Notes: generated by a model from the letters alone, not told the origin. A stretch of DNA of 64,000 nt from Methanobacterium sp. (GCA_016222945.1 JACRPY010000004.1:124001-188000), one strand, 5' to 3'. Shown: positions 43,610 to 53,236, counted from the first letter of the stretch. A program made the numbers and translations.

Positions 43610-44941
43610 ATGCCAACATATGAAGACAAAATAGACCTATATGGGGTTGACGGAAAGCTTTTAGAAGAAAATGTTCCTTTAGAAGCAGTAAGTCCAATGA
43701 TAAACCCAACAATCGAAAAAATAGTGCATGAAGTAAAACGTTCAGTTGCTGTTAACCTATCAGGGATAGAAACTGCCCTGGAAAAAGCAGCTTACGGTGG
43801 AAAATCAAATTTTGTTCCTGGAAGAGAATTGAAAATACCAATCGTAGAGAATGTCGATGTAATATCTGAAAAAATTACAAAAATGATTCAGGTAGAAGAA
43901 GATGACGACTTCAATATAAAACTCATAAACGACGGTAATCAATTACTGGTTCAGATGCCATCTCAGAGAATGAATCTGGCTGCAGACTACACAGTTTCAA
44001 CATTAGTTGCTGGTGGAGCCGTGGTTCAGGCAATCATAGACACATTTGATGTGGATAAATATGATGCATCTGCAGTTAAAACAGCAGTTTTAGGAAGATA
44101 TCCTCAAACTGTAGATTTCACTGGTGCTAATGTTTCAGCATTGCTTGGACCTCCAGTAATGCTTGAAGGGCTCGGATATGGTCTTAGAAACATAATGGCT
44201 AATCACATTGTTGCAATCACCAAGAAAAACACTCTTAACGCAGTAGCTCTCTCATCAATTTTAGAACATACTTCTGCGTTCGAAACAGGTGATGCTTTAG
44301 GCGCTTTCGAAAGATTCCACCTTTTAGGAATGGCTTATCAGGGTTTAAATGCTAACAACCTTGTATTTGATCTTGTTAAAGAAAATGGAAAAGGTACTGT
44401 TGGAACAGTAGTTGCATCAGTAGTAGAAAGAGCTCTTGATGATGGTGTCATTAAGGTATCTAAAACCATGCCATCAGGATTCAAAGTATACGAACCTAAT
44501 GATTGGGCTTTATGGAACGCTTACGCAGCTTCAGGTTTAATTGCAGCTGTAATAGTTAACATCGGTGCGGCAAGAGCTGCTCAGGGAGTTCCTTCCACAC
44601 TATTATACTACAATGATATACTCGAATACGAAACCAGCCTTCCTGGTGTTGATTACGGACGTGTAGAAGGAACAGGTGTCGGAATGAGTTTCTTCTCTCA
44701 CTCTATATATGGCGGAGGTAGCCCTGGTACTTTCCACGGAAACCACGTAGTAACCAGACATAGTAAAGGATTCGTTGTGCCTTGTGCAGCAGCTTCAATG
44801 TGTTTAGATGCAGGTACTCAAATGTTCTCAGTTGAATCTACATCTGGATTGATGGGTACAGTATATGGGGACATAGAATACTTCAAAGAACCAATTAAGC
44901 ATGTTGCAGATGGAGCTAGAGAAGTAAAGGATAAATTATAA
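43610..44941 (+). CDS. mrtB: Methyl-coenzyme M reductase II, beta subunit
   Basis: A 443-residue subunit of the enzyme that forms methane from methyl-CoM and CoB. Blocks typical of the beta chain: YEDKIDLYGVDGKLLEENVP, ALLGPPVMLEGLGYGLRNIM, GMSFFSHSIYGGGSPGTFHG and HVVTRHSKGFVVPCAAASM near the active site. It is the first gene of mrtBDGA. The absence of an mcrC gene between D and G marks isoenzyme II, which in relatives is favoured at high hydrogen. Start ATG with GAGGTG nine bases upstream, supplied by the leader repeat. Confidence 0.96.
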   Translation: MPTYEDKIDLYGVDGKLLEENVPLEAVSPMINPTIEKIVHEVKRSVAVNLSGIETALEKAAYGGKSNFVPGRELKIPIVENVDVISEKITKMIQVEEDDDFNIKLINDGNQLLVQMPSQRMNLAADYTVSTLVAGGAVVQAIIDTFDVDKYDASAVKTAVLGRYPQTVDFTGANVSALLGPPVMLEGLGYGLRNIMANHIVAITKKNTLNAVALSSILEHTSAFETGDALGAFERFHLLGMAYQGLNANNLVFDLVKENGKGTVGTVVASVVERALDDGVIKVSKTMPSGFKVYEPNDWALWNAYAASGLIAAVIVNIGAARAAQGVPSTLLYYNDILEYETSLPGVDYGRVEGTGVGMSFFSHSIYGGGSPGTFHGNHVVTRHSKGFVVPCAAASMCLDAGTQMFSVESTSGLMGTVYGDIEYFKEPIKHVADGAREVKDKL

Positions 44942-44966
44942 AAAAAATGATATTTGAGGCTGTAAT

Positions 44967-45455
44967 ATGGAAGAAATAAAGGCCGTTGATGTTAAAATAT
45001 TTCCTTACAGACGTTTAAAACCCGAGACAACTGAGAAAATACTTAATGGTATCATGGAATATGATGGAATTTTGAGGGTTATAGTAAATGGAAATTCCAT
45101 ACCTAAAATTGTAGGATACGGCCCTGCAAAAGGAACTCAAGTCAATCATAAAGATAGAAAGGTTATTAAAGTAAAAAAAGATTCCGTGGAACTTCGTGTT
45201 TCTGTTGGTGAATTAATAATAACTGTAAACTATGAAAATCTTGAATTATTCCTTGAAAAATTGCAAAATCTGCTTGAAAATACTTTAAACTTTGAATACG
45301 AAGTTTCAACAGGTATTTTTACTAAAACAAATATTACTGTTTCAGATTACTTAAAATTAGGTTACGGATTTGAGAATAGTATTGATCCTCGCATTATAGG
45401 TATGGTGGATCCAAACTCAATGTCCAGAGATACTATAAAATTAATAGGTGATTAA
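44967..45455 (+). CDS. mrtD: Methyl-coenzyme M reductase II operon protein D
   Basis: A 162-residue protein of the McrD family: VDVKIFPYRRLKPETTEKIL at the start and GPAKGTQVNHKDRKVIKVKK in the middle. McrD is not part of the final enzyme but associates with it during assembly or activation (known of the family). It is 25 bp after mrtB with a GAGG SD. The mrtG SD lies over its last codons, so the two are coupled. The length is normal. Confidence 0.93.
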   Translation: MEEIKAVDVKIFPYRRLKPETTEKILNGIMEYDGILRVIVNGNSIPKIVGYGPAKGTQVNHKDRKVIKVKKDSVELRVSVGELIITVNYENLELFLEKLQNLLENTLNFEYEVSTGIFTKTNITVSDYLKLGYGFENSIDPRIIGMVDPNSMSRDTIKLIGD

Positions 45456-45457
45456 GA

Positions 45458-46252
45458 ATGGCTTATGAAGCTCAATACTCCCCTGGAGAAACAAAAATTG
45501 CTGAAAACCGTAGAAATCACATGGACCCTGATTATGAACTTAAGAAAATCAGGGAAATTGCTGATGAAGATATAGTTAAAATATTAGGTCACAGAAACCC
45601 TGGAGAAGGTTACAAAAGTGTTCATCCTCCTCTAGAAGAAATGGATTTTGAAGAAGATATGATGAAAGAGCTTGTAGAACCTATTCCTGGTGCAAGCAAT
45701 GGTAACAGAACAAGATATGTTCAGTTTACAGATTCAATGTACAATGCACCTGCACAGCCATATGATAGGGCAAGAACTTACATGTGGAGATTTAGGGGTG
45801 TAGATACTGGAACATTATCTGGAAGACAAGTTGTAGAAATGAGAGAATCTGATTTAGAGAAAATTTCCAAAACATTAATTGAAACTGAGTTTTTTGACCC
45901 TGCAAAAACAGGTATAAGGGGTGCAACTGTCCACGGCCACTCATTAAGATTAGATGAGAATGGAATGATGTTTGATGCTCTTCAAAGATATGTTTACAAT
46001 GAAGAAAATGGTGAGATTTCCTATGTAAAGGATCAGGTTGGAAGACATCTTGACGAACCTGTAAACGTTGGTGAAGCTTTAGATGAGGAATATCTAAAAG
46101 AAATAACCACAATCTACAGGAGTGACAACATCAGCATGCGTGAAGATAGAGAAGCAATTGAAGTAGTTGAAAAAATCCACGCTGCCAGAACAGATGGTGG
46201 ATTTGGGTTAGAAGTTTTCAAAAATGATTTAAAGCGCAAATTGGGTGAATAA
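45458..46252 (+). CDS. mrtG: Methyl-coenzyme M reductase II, gamma subunit
   Basis: A 264-residue subunit. Start MAYEAQYSPGETKIAENRRN and core ILGHRNPGEGYKSVHPPLEE, DTGTLSGRQVVEMRES and GIRGATVHGHSLRLDENG are typical gamma-chain signatures; the last includes residues around the substrate channel. SD GGTGAT overlaps the end of mrtD. It is 1 bp before the mrtA region; the mrtA SD (GGGTGA) lies in its last codons, so subunit translation is coupled. Confidence 0.96.
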   Translation: MAYEAQYSPGETKIAENRRNHMDPDYELKKIREIADEDIVKILGHRNPGEGYKSVHPPLEEMDFEEDMMKELVEPIPGASNGNRTRYVQFTDSMYNAPAQPYDRARTYMWRFRGVDTGTLSGRQVVEMRESDLEKISKTLIETEFFDPAKTGIRGATVHGHSLRLDENGMMFDALQRYVYNEENGEISYVKDQVGRHLDEPVNVGEALDEEYLKEITTIYRSDNISMREDREAIEVVEKIHAARTDGGFGLEVFKNDLKRKLGE

Positions 46253-46253
46253 A

Positions 46254-47909
46254 ATGGAAGACGAAAAGAAGTTGTTTTTAAAAGCTTTAAAAAGTAAATT
46301 TAATGGGAATCCAAACGAAACTAGCACAGAATATTACTGTTTTGGAGGTTGGGAACAATCTCCTCGTAAAAAAGAATTCAACGAATACTCTGAAAAGATC
46401 GTAGAAGAAAGAGGAGGACTTCCATTTTATAACCCTGATATTGGGGTACCACTAGGTCAGAGACAATTAATGTCCTACAAAGTTTCTGGAACAGATACAT
46501 ATGTTGAAGGAGATGACCTCCACTTCTGTAATAATAGTGCAATTCAACAGCTATCAGATGATATAAAAAGAACAATTATAGTGGGTATGGATACAGCACA
46601 CGCTGTGCTCGAAAGACGTTTAGGTGTAGAAGTGACTCCTGAAACAATTAACGAGTACATGGAAACAATAAACCACGCACTCCCTGGAGGAGCAGTTGTT
46701 CAAGAACACATGGTAGAAGTTCACCCAGGTTTAGTAGGTGACTGTTACGCTAAAATATTCACCGGTGACGACACTCTGGCCGATGAATTAGATTCCAGAT
46801 TCCTTATAGACATAAACAAGGAATTTCCTGAAGAACAAGCAGAAATGCTTAAAAAATATGTCGGTTCAAAAACCTACCAAATAAGCAGAGTACCAACAAG
46901 TGTTGTCAGAACATGTGATGGAGGTACAGTTTCAAGATGGTCTGCTATGCAGATAGGAATGAGTTTCATTTCAGCATACAAATTATGTGCGGGTGAAGCA
47001 GCAATATCTGAATTTGCATACGCTGCAAAACACGCAGATGTAATTGAAATGGGTAACTTCTTACCAGCAAGAAGGGCAAGAGGACCAAATGAACCTGGCG
47101 GAATTTCATTCGGAATTTTAGCAGATATGATCCAAACATCAAGAGTATCAGATGACCCTGCAGAAATAACTCTCGAAGTTATTGCAGCTGCAGCAGCAAT
47201 CTACGACCAAATCTGGCTTGGTTCTTACATGTCTGGCGGAGTAGGGTTCACACAATATGCTACCGCAGCATACACTGATGACATACTCGATGATTTCGTA
47301 TACTACGGAATGGAATACGTACAAGATAAATTCGGCATATGTGGTGCAAAAGCAGATGATTCTGTTGTTAAAGACATATCAACTGAAGTAACTCTCTATG
47401 CAATGGAACAATACGAGATTCCAACCCTCTTAGAAGATCATTTTGGTGGATCCCAAAGAGCAGCAGTAGCTGCAGCAGCAGCAGGATGTTCCACTGCATT
47501 TGCTACAGGAAACTCCAATGCTGGAATTAACGGATGGTACCTAAGTCAGATATTACACAAAGAAGTTCACAGCAGATTAGGATTCTACGGTTACGACTTA
47601 CAAGACCAGTGTGGAGCTTCAAATTCACTTTCAATTAGAAGTGATGAAGGTTTAATACACGAATTAAGAGGTCCTAACTACCCTAATTATGCAATGAATG
47701 TAGGTCACCAGCCAGAATACGCGGGTATTGCTCAAGCACCACACGCTGCAAGAGGAGACGCTTTCTGTGTCAATCCTTTAATAAAAATAGCATTTGCTGA
47801 TAAAAACCTTGCTTTCGACTTCGAAAAACCAAGGAAATCCATAGCAAAAGGTGCATTAAGAGAATTTATGCCTTGTGGAGAAAGGGATTTAATTAATCCT
47901 GCAGGCTAA
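46254..47909 (+). CDS. mrtA: Methyl-coenzyme M reductase II, alpha subunit
   Basis: A 551-residue catalytic subunit holding F430. The sites of the known post-translational changes are present: His260 (KHADVIEMG), Arg274 (PARRARGPNEPGG), Gln401 (FGGSQRAAV), Gly446 (FYGYDLQDQCG, thioglycine), Asp451 and Cys453. The positions were counted from the sequence and matched to the M. marburgensis numbering. The start was taken as ATG with GGTGA five bases upstream, rather than GTG three codons earlier. It ends the operon; a terminator-like hairpin follows. Confidence 0.97.
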   Translation: MEDEKKLFLKALKSKFNGNPNETSTEYYCFGGWEQSPRKKEFNEYSEKIVEERGGLPFYNPDIGVPLGQRQLMSYKVSGTDTYVEGDDLHFCNNSAIQQLSDDIKRTIIVGMDTAHAVLERRLGVEVTPETINEYMETINHALPGGAVVQEHMVEVHPGLVGDCYAKIFTGDDTLADELDSRFLIDINKEFPEEQAEMLKKYVGSKTYQISRVPTSVVRTCDGGTVSRWSAMQIGMSFISAYKLCAGEAAISEFAYAAKHADVIEMGNFLPARRARGPNEPGGISFGILADMIQTSRVSDDPAEITLEVIAAAAAIYDQIWLGSYMSGGVGFTQYATAAYTDDILDDFVYYGMEYVQDKFGICGAKADDSVVKDISTEVTLYAMEQYEIPTLLEDHFGGSQRAAVAAAAAGCSTAFATGNSNAGINGWYLSQILHKEVHSRLGFYGYDLQDQCGASNSLSIRSDEGLIHELRGPNYPNYAMNVGHQPEYAGIAQAPHAARGDAFCVNPLIKIAFADKNLAFDFEKPRKSIAKGALREFMPCGERDLINPAG

Positions 47910-47926
47910 TAAAACAGAAATAGCTT

Positions 47927-47960
47927 AATGGTGGATTAATTCCATCATTCTTTTTTATTT
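47927..47960 (+). terminator. Terminator hairpin after mrtA
   Basis: AATGGTGG-attaatt-CCATCATT (one G-T pair), followed by CTTTTTTATTTT. It is 18 bp past the mrtA stop and before the next promoter, so it probably ends the mrt transcript. Confidence 0.6.
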
Positions 47961-48168
47961 TAAACATATACTGGCTTTGAATTTTTAATTTTAAATAATA
48001 CAAATTTTTAACTGAAAATAAGCTTATTAAGTTTATATTTTTGATAGTATTAGTTAAAGAATTATAAATATGGTTCATGATCATATATTTCAATTGGTTA
48101 AAATTATAAAAATATATTATAACTATTGATAACAGAATAAAACAATACATTATTTACATGGTGAATGT

Positions 48169-48867
48169 ATGTCAATCGTAGAACGCAGGGAAAGGGAAAA
48201 AAAGCAACGACAGCAGGATATTATCAATGCTGCTGAGAAATTATTCTTTTCTAAAGGCTTTGATAATGTTTCTATGAAAGATATAGCTAGTGAAGTTGAG
48301 CTTAGTAAGGCGACTTTATATTTATATTTCCAAAATAAAGAATCGTTGTTTTTTGCAATTGTACTTCGAGGTACTAGAATTTTGAATTCTATGGTTAAAG
48401 ATGCTGTGGAAAATGAAATTAAGGGTATTGATAAAGTAGCTGCATTCAGGAATGCTTATAATGATTTTACCGAGCAATATCATGATTACATTCAAATTTA
48501 CAATTACTTTCAGTCAGGAAGGTTTAATCTGACAGATAATTCTTTTAAAAAGAAGGGAAACAAAAGAACTAAATCAGATGTTTCGATGCCTTATGTAAGT
48601 GAATGTGCAATGGAGATACTCAAGCTGCGTAATGAGAGATTCTCAATTTTATGCGATTCTGTTCAAAAAGGGATTGATGACATGACAATTCGTGAGAATG
48701 TTAATCCTGTTGAAGTTGCAGTTTTATTATCAACTATATCAAAGAGTCTATCAAATATACCTCCAGATCGTGAAAGAATACTGCAAGATCATGGAATTAA
48801 TCATGAAAAGTATTTCAATGATGTTGGTGATTTAATACAGCACATGATAATGAATAGAAATGATTGA
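48169..48867 (+). CDS. TetR family transcriptional regulator
   Basis: A 232-residue regulator. N-terminal helix-turn-helix: LFFSKGFDNVSMKDIASEVE, LSKATLYLYFQNKESLFF. The remaining 165 residues form a helical ligand domain. SD GGTGA lies before ATG, and TATA-like tracts occur upstream. It follows the mrt operon by 260 bp on the same strand, but a terminator intervenes. No clear palindromic operator is visible, unlike the TetR gene at 28,385. It might regulate mrt, which cannot be judged from sequence. Confidence 0.85.
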   Translation: MSIVERREREKKQRQQDIINAAEKLFFSKGFDNVSMKDIASEVELSKATLYLYFQNKESLFFAIVLRGTRILNSMVKDAVENEIKGIDKVAAFRNAYNDFTEQYHDYIQIYNYFQSGRFNLTDNSFKKKGNKRTKSDVSMPYVSECAMEILKLRNERFSILCDSVQKGIDDMTIRENVNPVEVAVLLSTISKSLSNIPPDRERILQDHGINHEKYFNDVGDLIQHMIMNRND

Positions 48868-49462
48868 GATTGGTTCTTATATTAAGTGACACTTAGATTT
48901 AAATTGAGTTCTAAATTATTCATTCTATTTTAGTAACTATGTTAATTCGAGATAGTTTCTTTTAAAATATTCATCGTATATTTTAGTTTTACTTATAATG
49001 ATACGGACATGAGCTATAAATAGTAAGTTAGTGGCATAATGGAGATATATTTAAATTAAAGATGATTATAGGGGCTCTAAATTATAATTAATCCTTCTTT
49101 TTTAGAATATAAATAGTTATATTTATTTTTGAGGGGGATGTAATGGCAAGAAGATAAATTAATACTTGAAACATGTATTTTTGTTTTTAGTAATACTATA
49201 TCAGTTCTTAGCCACTACAAACAACAGATTACCCTTCTCCTTATATAATATTTTCTATTTATATCGTATTATTATGTTAAGGGGCAATTTTTATAAATAA
49301 GTAATAAAGATCAATTAATATTCGAAGTAAAATTCAAATTAATTAATCAAAGATGTAATTTTAACTTCATTAGTTATATTTTGGAAAAAATATTAAACAA
49401 TTAAGTTAGTATTTCAGCCAATTTTATAAAATGTGTTTAAAAAATAAATTTAAGGGGATATA
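48868..49462. other. Intergenic region of 595 bp
   Basis: A/T-rich. At 49,131-49,157 there is GAGGGGGATGTA-ATG followed by codons for MARR and a stop. The SD and first codons look like those of a TetR gene (compare GGGGGAGTGTA-ATGGCTGAGAGA at 28,385), so this may be the remains of one. Nothing else supported. Confidence 0.35.
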
Positions 49463-50329
49463 TTGAAAACAATTGTTAAATCACCAGGTTCTGCAACTGT
49501 TATAAATGCAATAGCTACTGGATGCGGGTCTGCATTTGGTATAAAACGTTATGTAACAGCAGAAGTTGAATTAAAAGCAGATAAAATAATTTGCAAATCT
49601 GATAAAAGTGTTGACACCAGTTTGATGGAATTATGTGTACAGATAGTTCTCCAGAATTTTGATATTGATACTGGTGTGAGGGTTAAAACATTTTCAGATC
49701 TTCCAGTTGCTTCTGGGCTTTCAAGTAGTAGTGCAACATCAAATGCAGTCACTCTGGCTACAGTGTTAGCTTTATTGAATGAATATGATTCTGATCAGGT
49801 TATAGATGACTTTGGAATACTAAATATGGCTATAGATGCTTCATTGGAAGCTGGTGTCACTATAACTGGTGCATTCGACGATGCCAGCGCTTCATTTTTT
49901 GGGGGATTAACTGTAACAGATAATGTGAATCGGAAAATTTTGAAAAAAGAGAGGATGGAAGAACAAAACATATTAATATATATGCCGGATAAAAAGTCAC
50001 TAACTGCACAATCAGATATTGGGAAGATGAAACTTCTCTCACCTTATGTCAAACTGGCATTTGACCAGGCTTTGAAAGGTGATATTTATAAAGCTCTAAC
50101 TTTAAATGGACTATTATATTGTGCAGCTCTTGAATTTAATCCTAATATTGCCATTGATGCATTAAATGCCGGTGCAATTGCTGCCGGATTATCAGGAACA
50201 GGACCATCATTTGTAGCCATAACAGATAATAACTCTTTAGAAGATGTTTTAGATGTATGGGGTCAATATGAAGGTGAAGTAATCCATACTGATGTTGATA
50301 ATGAAGGCACAAATGAAATTACAAGTTAA
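49463..50329 (+). CDS. aroK: Archaeal shikimate kinase (GHMP family)
   Basis: A 288-residue kinase that phosphorylates shikimate at the 3-hydroxyl. It belongs to the GHMP family, unrelated to bacterial AroK. The ATP loop is PVASGLSSSSATSNAV (residues 75-91). Other blocks are KSPGSATVINAIATGCGSAF, ITGAFDDASASFFGGL and IAAGLSGTGPSFVAI. Start TTG with AAGGGGAT. It leads an operon with chorismate mutase, S17e and the aspartate genes, a grouping common in Methanobacteriales. Confidence 0.92.
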   Translation: MKTIVKSPGSATVINAIATGCGSAFGIKRYVTAEVELKADKIICKSDKSVDTSLMELCVQIVLQNFDIDTGVRVKTFSDLPVASGLSSSSATSNAVTLATVLALLNEYDSDQVIDDFGILNMAIDASLEAGVTITGAFDDASASFFGGLTVTDNVNRKILKKERMEEQNILIYMPDKKSLTAQSDIGKMKLLSPYVKLAFDQALKGDIYKALTLNGLLYCAALEFNPNIAIDALNAGAIAAGLSGTGPSFVAITDNNSLEDVLDVWGQYEGEVIHTDVDNEGTNEITS

Positions 50330-50367
50330 TATGTCTCACTTTTTTATGATTATGTGAAGGTGACAAT

Positions 50368-50673
50368 GTGGATAAGGCTGAAGCTTTAAGAATTCTTCAA
50401 GGTTCTAGAGATAAAATAGACGAAATTGATGAAGAAATCATACATCTCATACAAAAAAGAACATCTCTTGCAGGTGATATTGTAAATGCAAAAATAGTTC
50501 TTGGTATGGAGATGGAAGATAAAAAAAGAGAAGATTATATTCAAGATAGAACAAAAAAAGTAGCAGAGCAGAAAAATATAGATGAAAAATGTCTTAAAAA
50601 AATTATGAAGTTACTAATGGATTTAAGCAAAAAAGAACAAGAAGAGATACTTAGGAGGGAAAATAATGGGTAA
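50368..50673 (+). CDS. Chorismate mutase (AroQ type)
   Basis: A 101-residue helical enzyme converting chorismate to prephenate for Phe and Tyr. Pattern: LRILQGSRDKIDEIDEEIIH, LIQKRTSLAGDIVNAK, REDYIQDRTKKVAEQ; the key Arg and Lys are present in the first two helices. Start GTG behind GGTGAC. Its last eight bases overlap the start of the S17e gene. Confidence 0.85.
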   Translation: MDKAEALRILQGSRDKIDEIDEEIIHLIQKRTSLAGDIVNAKIVLGMEMEDKKREDYIQDRTKKVAEQKNIDEKCLKKIMKLLMDLSKKEQEEILRRENNG

Positions 50674-50863
50674 CATAAGAACATCATTTGTAAAAAGAAT
50701 TGCAAGAGAATTAATAGAAACATACGAGGGTAAATTCACAACAGATTTTGATGAAAACAAAAAATTAGTGGAAGAATATTCCACAGTGAGTACAAAACAC
50801 CTCAGAAACAAAATTGCAGGATATGTAACAAGGTTAGTAAGACAACAATCCCGAGTGCAATGA
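50666..50863 (+). CDS. rps17e: 30S ribosomal protein S17e
   Basis: A 65-residue protein, the short archaeal form: MGNIRTSFVKRIARELIETY and LRNKIAGYVTRLVRQQSRVQ. Part of the small ribosomal subunit. AGGAGG inside the chorismate mutase end is its SD, so the two genes are coupled. Its place between aromatic and aspartate genes is conserved among methanogens. Confidence 0.95.
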   Translation: MGNIRTSFVKRIARELIETYEGKFTTDFDENKKLVEEYSTVSTKHLRNKIAGYVTRLVRQQSRVQ

Positions 50864-50885
50864 TTTAGGTAGGTTGTGACATTTA

Positions 50886-52109
50886 ATGGGAATTATAGTG
50901 GCCAAATTCGGAGGAACCTCAGTTGGAAATGGGGAAAGAATAAGAAAAGCAGCCCAATCAGTTGTAAATGAATATATGAAGGGCAAGAAGGTAGTTGTAG
51001 TAGTATCCGCAATAAATAAGACTACGGATGAGTTTTCAGATGTTGTAGAAACAGCTACAGGAAATGCAATAACGGATAAACAACTTGCGGAAGTCCTTTC
51101 AATGGGTGAAATGACTAGTGTCCGAATATTTTCATCAACAATAGAATCACTGGGTGTTAAATCCGAATATTTAGATCCATATAAGGATAATTGGCCTATA
51201 ATTACTGATAATAAATTTTTAAGCGCAAAGGTTGACATTAAAACAACAGCAGAAAAATTAAACCAAATTAAAAAGATGGTAGATGAAGGGATAATTCCAG
51301 TGATCTGCGGCTTCCTTGGAAAAGACGAATCAGGACATATAACAACTCTTGGTCGTGGTGGAAGTGACATAACTGCATTCCTTTTAGGGCACTGCCTCAA
51401 CGCTGAAGAAGTCATTATAGTAACAGATGTTGGGGGAGTAATGTCTACAGATCCCAATAAACTTCAAACTGCCCGAAAACTTGATAAAATCTCTGTTGAA
51501 GAAATGAGAGACCTTGCAACCCATGGAGCGCAGGTTTTACACCCGTATGCTTTAAAATATAAAGATCCTAAAATAGATGCTAAAATAATAGGCTATGACC
51601 ATGGGGACCTATCAGCCCCAGGAACAGAGATTATGGGGCCGTCTAGTAATGAAGAATTGCTTAAAAGCGCCACATTAAACAGCGATCCTATTTCTGTAAT
51701 AGCCGTGGTTGGAGAGGAAATATTAACTAAAACTGGAATTTTAGCGAAAATCACAGATACTCTTGCAGAACATAAAATAAACATATATGGAATATCTACA
51801 GGCCAAAATTCCATCACAGTGTTTGTAAATAAGGCCGAATCAGAGCATGGTCATGAAGTTCTTCATGATGTGGTTGTAGAAACTGATGAATTAAGCTCTC
51901 TTTCCCTTGGACGAGAAATAGCAATGATAACTGTTGCAAGTCAAGATTTCATAGACACTCCAGGGGTTATTACTGAAATTACTGAACCTTTACAAAAAAA
52001 TGATATAAATATTGTTGAAATTTCTTCAAGTCAAACTTCTGTCGTCATATTCGTTGATTGGAATGACGGTAGGAAGGCTTATGAACTGGTAAAAGGTGTC
52101 TTAAAATGA
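50886..52109 (+). CDS. lysC: Aspartate kinase
   Basis: A 407-residue enzyme that makes aspartyl phosphate for Lys, Thr and Met. Kinase part: VAKFGGTSVGNGERI, VVVSAINKTTDEF, TTLGRGGSDITAFLLG and VTDVGGVMSTDPNK. The C-terminal third has two ACT domains (SVIAVVGEEILTKTGILAKI and MITVASQDFIDTPGVITEIT), where lysine or threonine may inhibit. Its stop overlaps the dapA start by four bases (ATGA). Confidence 0.93.
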   Translation: MGIIVAKFGGTSVGNGERIRKAAQSVVNEYMKGKKVVVVVSAINKTTDEFSDVVETATGNAITDKQLAEVLSMGEMTSVRIFSSTIESLGVKSEYLDPYKDNWPIITDNKFLSAKVDIKTTAEKLNQIKKMVDEGIIPVICGFLGKDESGHITTLGRGGSDITAFLLGHCLNAEEVIIVTDVGGVMSTDPNKLQTARKLDKISVEEMRDLATHGAQVLHPYALKYKDPKIDAKIIGYDHGDLSAPGTEIMGPSSNEELLKSATLNSDPISVIAVVGEEILTKTGILAKITDTLAEHKINIYGISTGQNSITVFVNKAESEHGHEVLHDVVVETDELSSLSLGREIAMITVASQDFIDTPGVITEITEPLQKNDINIVEISSSQTSVVIFVDWNDGRKAYELVKGVLK

Positions 52110-52999
52110 AATTTGAAGGTACAACCGTAGCTATGGTAACGCCATACACAAAAGATGATGAAATAGATGAGATAGGAATCCGTGAAAATATAAACTATTT
52201 AATAGAAAAAGGAGTTAGTGGGATATTAGCAGCCGGAACAACAGGAGAATCAGCTACAATAACTCATGACGAGCACCGCAAGCTAATCGATATTTTAATC
52301 GATGAAGTTGATGGTAGAGTAACAACCATCGCCGGTGCAGGTAGCAACTCATCTAAAGAAGCTCTTGGACTTGTAAAACATGCTGAAGATACTGGAGCTG
52401 ATGCAGCATTAGTTATAACTCCTTATTATAATAAACCACAGCCACATGGGCTTTATGAGCACTATAAAATGCTTACAGAATCTTCGGATATCCCTATTGT
52501 TGTATATAATGTTCCTTCAAGGACAGGTACTGATATAGATGTTGAAACAATTGGAAAAGTTGCACAACTTGATAATATCGTGGCTATAAAAGAAGCCAGC
52601 CCTGAACTAGATAAAGTTTCTCAAACAATCAAAAAAATTGAAGAAATAGGAAAAACAGGTGAATTTGTAGTTCTTTCTGGAAATGACGATCTTACACTCC
52701 CTATGGTGGTAATGGGGGCAAAAGGAGTTATAAGCGTTGTTGCAAACGTTGATCCGGCACGTATGAGTCAACTGGTTAATTATGCTTTAGAAGGGGACTT
52801 TAAAACAGCATCTAAAATACATTATGAAATTTATGACCTTATGAAAGTGCTATTTATTGAAACAAACCCTGTCCCTGCAAAGACAGCAATGAATATGATG
52901 GGAAGGCCAGCAGGTCATGTTAGAATGCCTCTTGCACCATTAAAAGAGGAAAATAAGGCTAAATTAAAGGAAGTTCTTGAAAAACTTGATTTAGTCTAA
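52106..52999 (+). CDS. dapA: 4-hydroxy-tetrahydrodipicolinate synthase
   Basis: A 297-residue TIM-barrel enzyme joining pyruvate and aspartate semialdehyde. Motifs: GTTGESATITHDEH, ALVITPYYNKPQPHGLYEHY with the catalytic Tyr, VYNVPSRTGTD and IVAIKEASPELD with the Schiff-base Lys. It starts inside the last codon of lysC (coupled translation). A gap of 320 bp packed with palindromes separates it from dapB, although both belong to the same pathway. Confidence 0.95.
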   Translation: MKFEGTTVAMVTPYTKDDEIDEIGIRENINYLIEKGVSGILAAGTTGESATITHDEHRKLIDILIDEVDGRVTTIAGAGSNSSKEALGLVKHAEDTGADAALVITPYYNKPQPHGLYEHYKMLTESSDIPIVVYNVPSRTGTDIDVETIGKVAQLDNIVAIKEASPELDKVSQTIKKIEEIGKTGEFVVLSGNDDLTLPMVVMGAKGVISVVANVDPARMSQLVNYALEGDFKTASKIHYEIYDLMKVLFIETNPVPAKTAMNMMGRPAGHVRMPLAPLKEENKAKLKEVLEKLDLV

Positions 53000-53070
53000 T
53001 TAATGATTAATTCAATCTAAAAGCTTAAATTAATATATTTAATATTTTTCTATATTTTTTAGGTGAGTTA

Positions 53071-53138
53071 ATAAAAATCGTAGCCAACAAAAACTAAGTT
53101 TTTGAGGCATCAAAATCAAAATTTTGAGAGATTTTTAT
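53071..53138 (+). repeat. Cloverleaf-like palindromic element (copy B)
   Basis: Outer stem ATAAAAATC/GATTTTTAT (53,071-53,079 with 53,130-53,138) encloses CAAAAAC-taa-GTTTTTG (53,088-53,104, flanked by GCC and GGC) and TCAAAAT-caaa-ATTTTGA (53,110-53,127). All stems are perfect. A separate hairpin GTGAAAATT-tttc-AATTTTCAC follows at 53,143-53,164. Confidence 0.8.
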
Positions 53139-53167
53139 ACATGTGAAAATTTTTCAATTTTCACGGC

Positions 53168-53236
53168 CACAAAACAAAAGGTATTCAAAATCTCTGATTT
53201 TGAGGCCTCGGAAACAAAGTTTCCGAAGGTTTTGTG
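53168..53236 (+). repeat. Cloverleaf-like palindromic element (copy C)
   Basis: Outer stem CACAAAAC/GTTTTGTG (53,168-53,175 with 53,229-53,236) encloses TCAAAATC-tct-GATTTTGA (53,185-53,203) and TCGGAAAC-aaa-GTTTCCGA (53,208-53,226). Both inner hairpins match parts of the copy inserted in the zinc-ribbon gene at 1,931, showing common descent. Confidence 0.8.
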
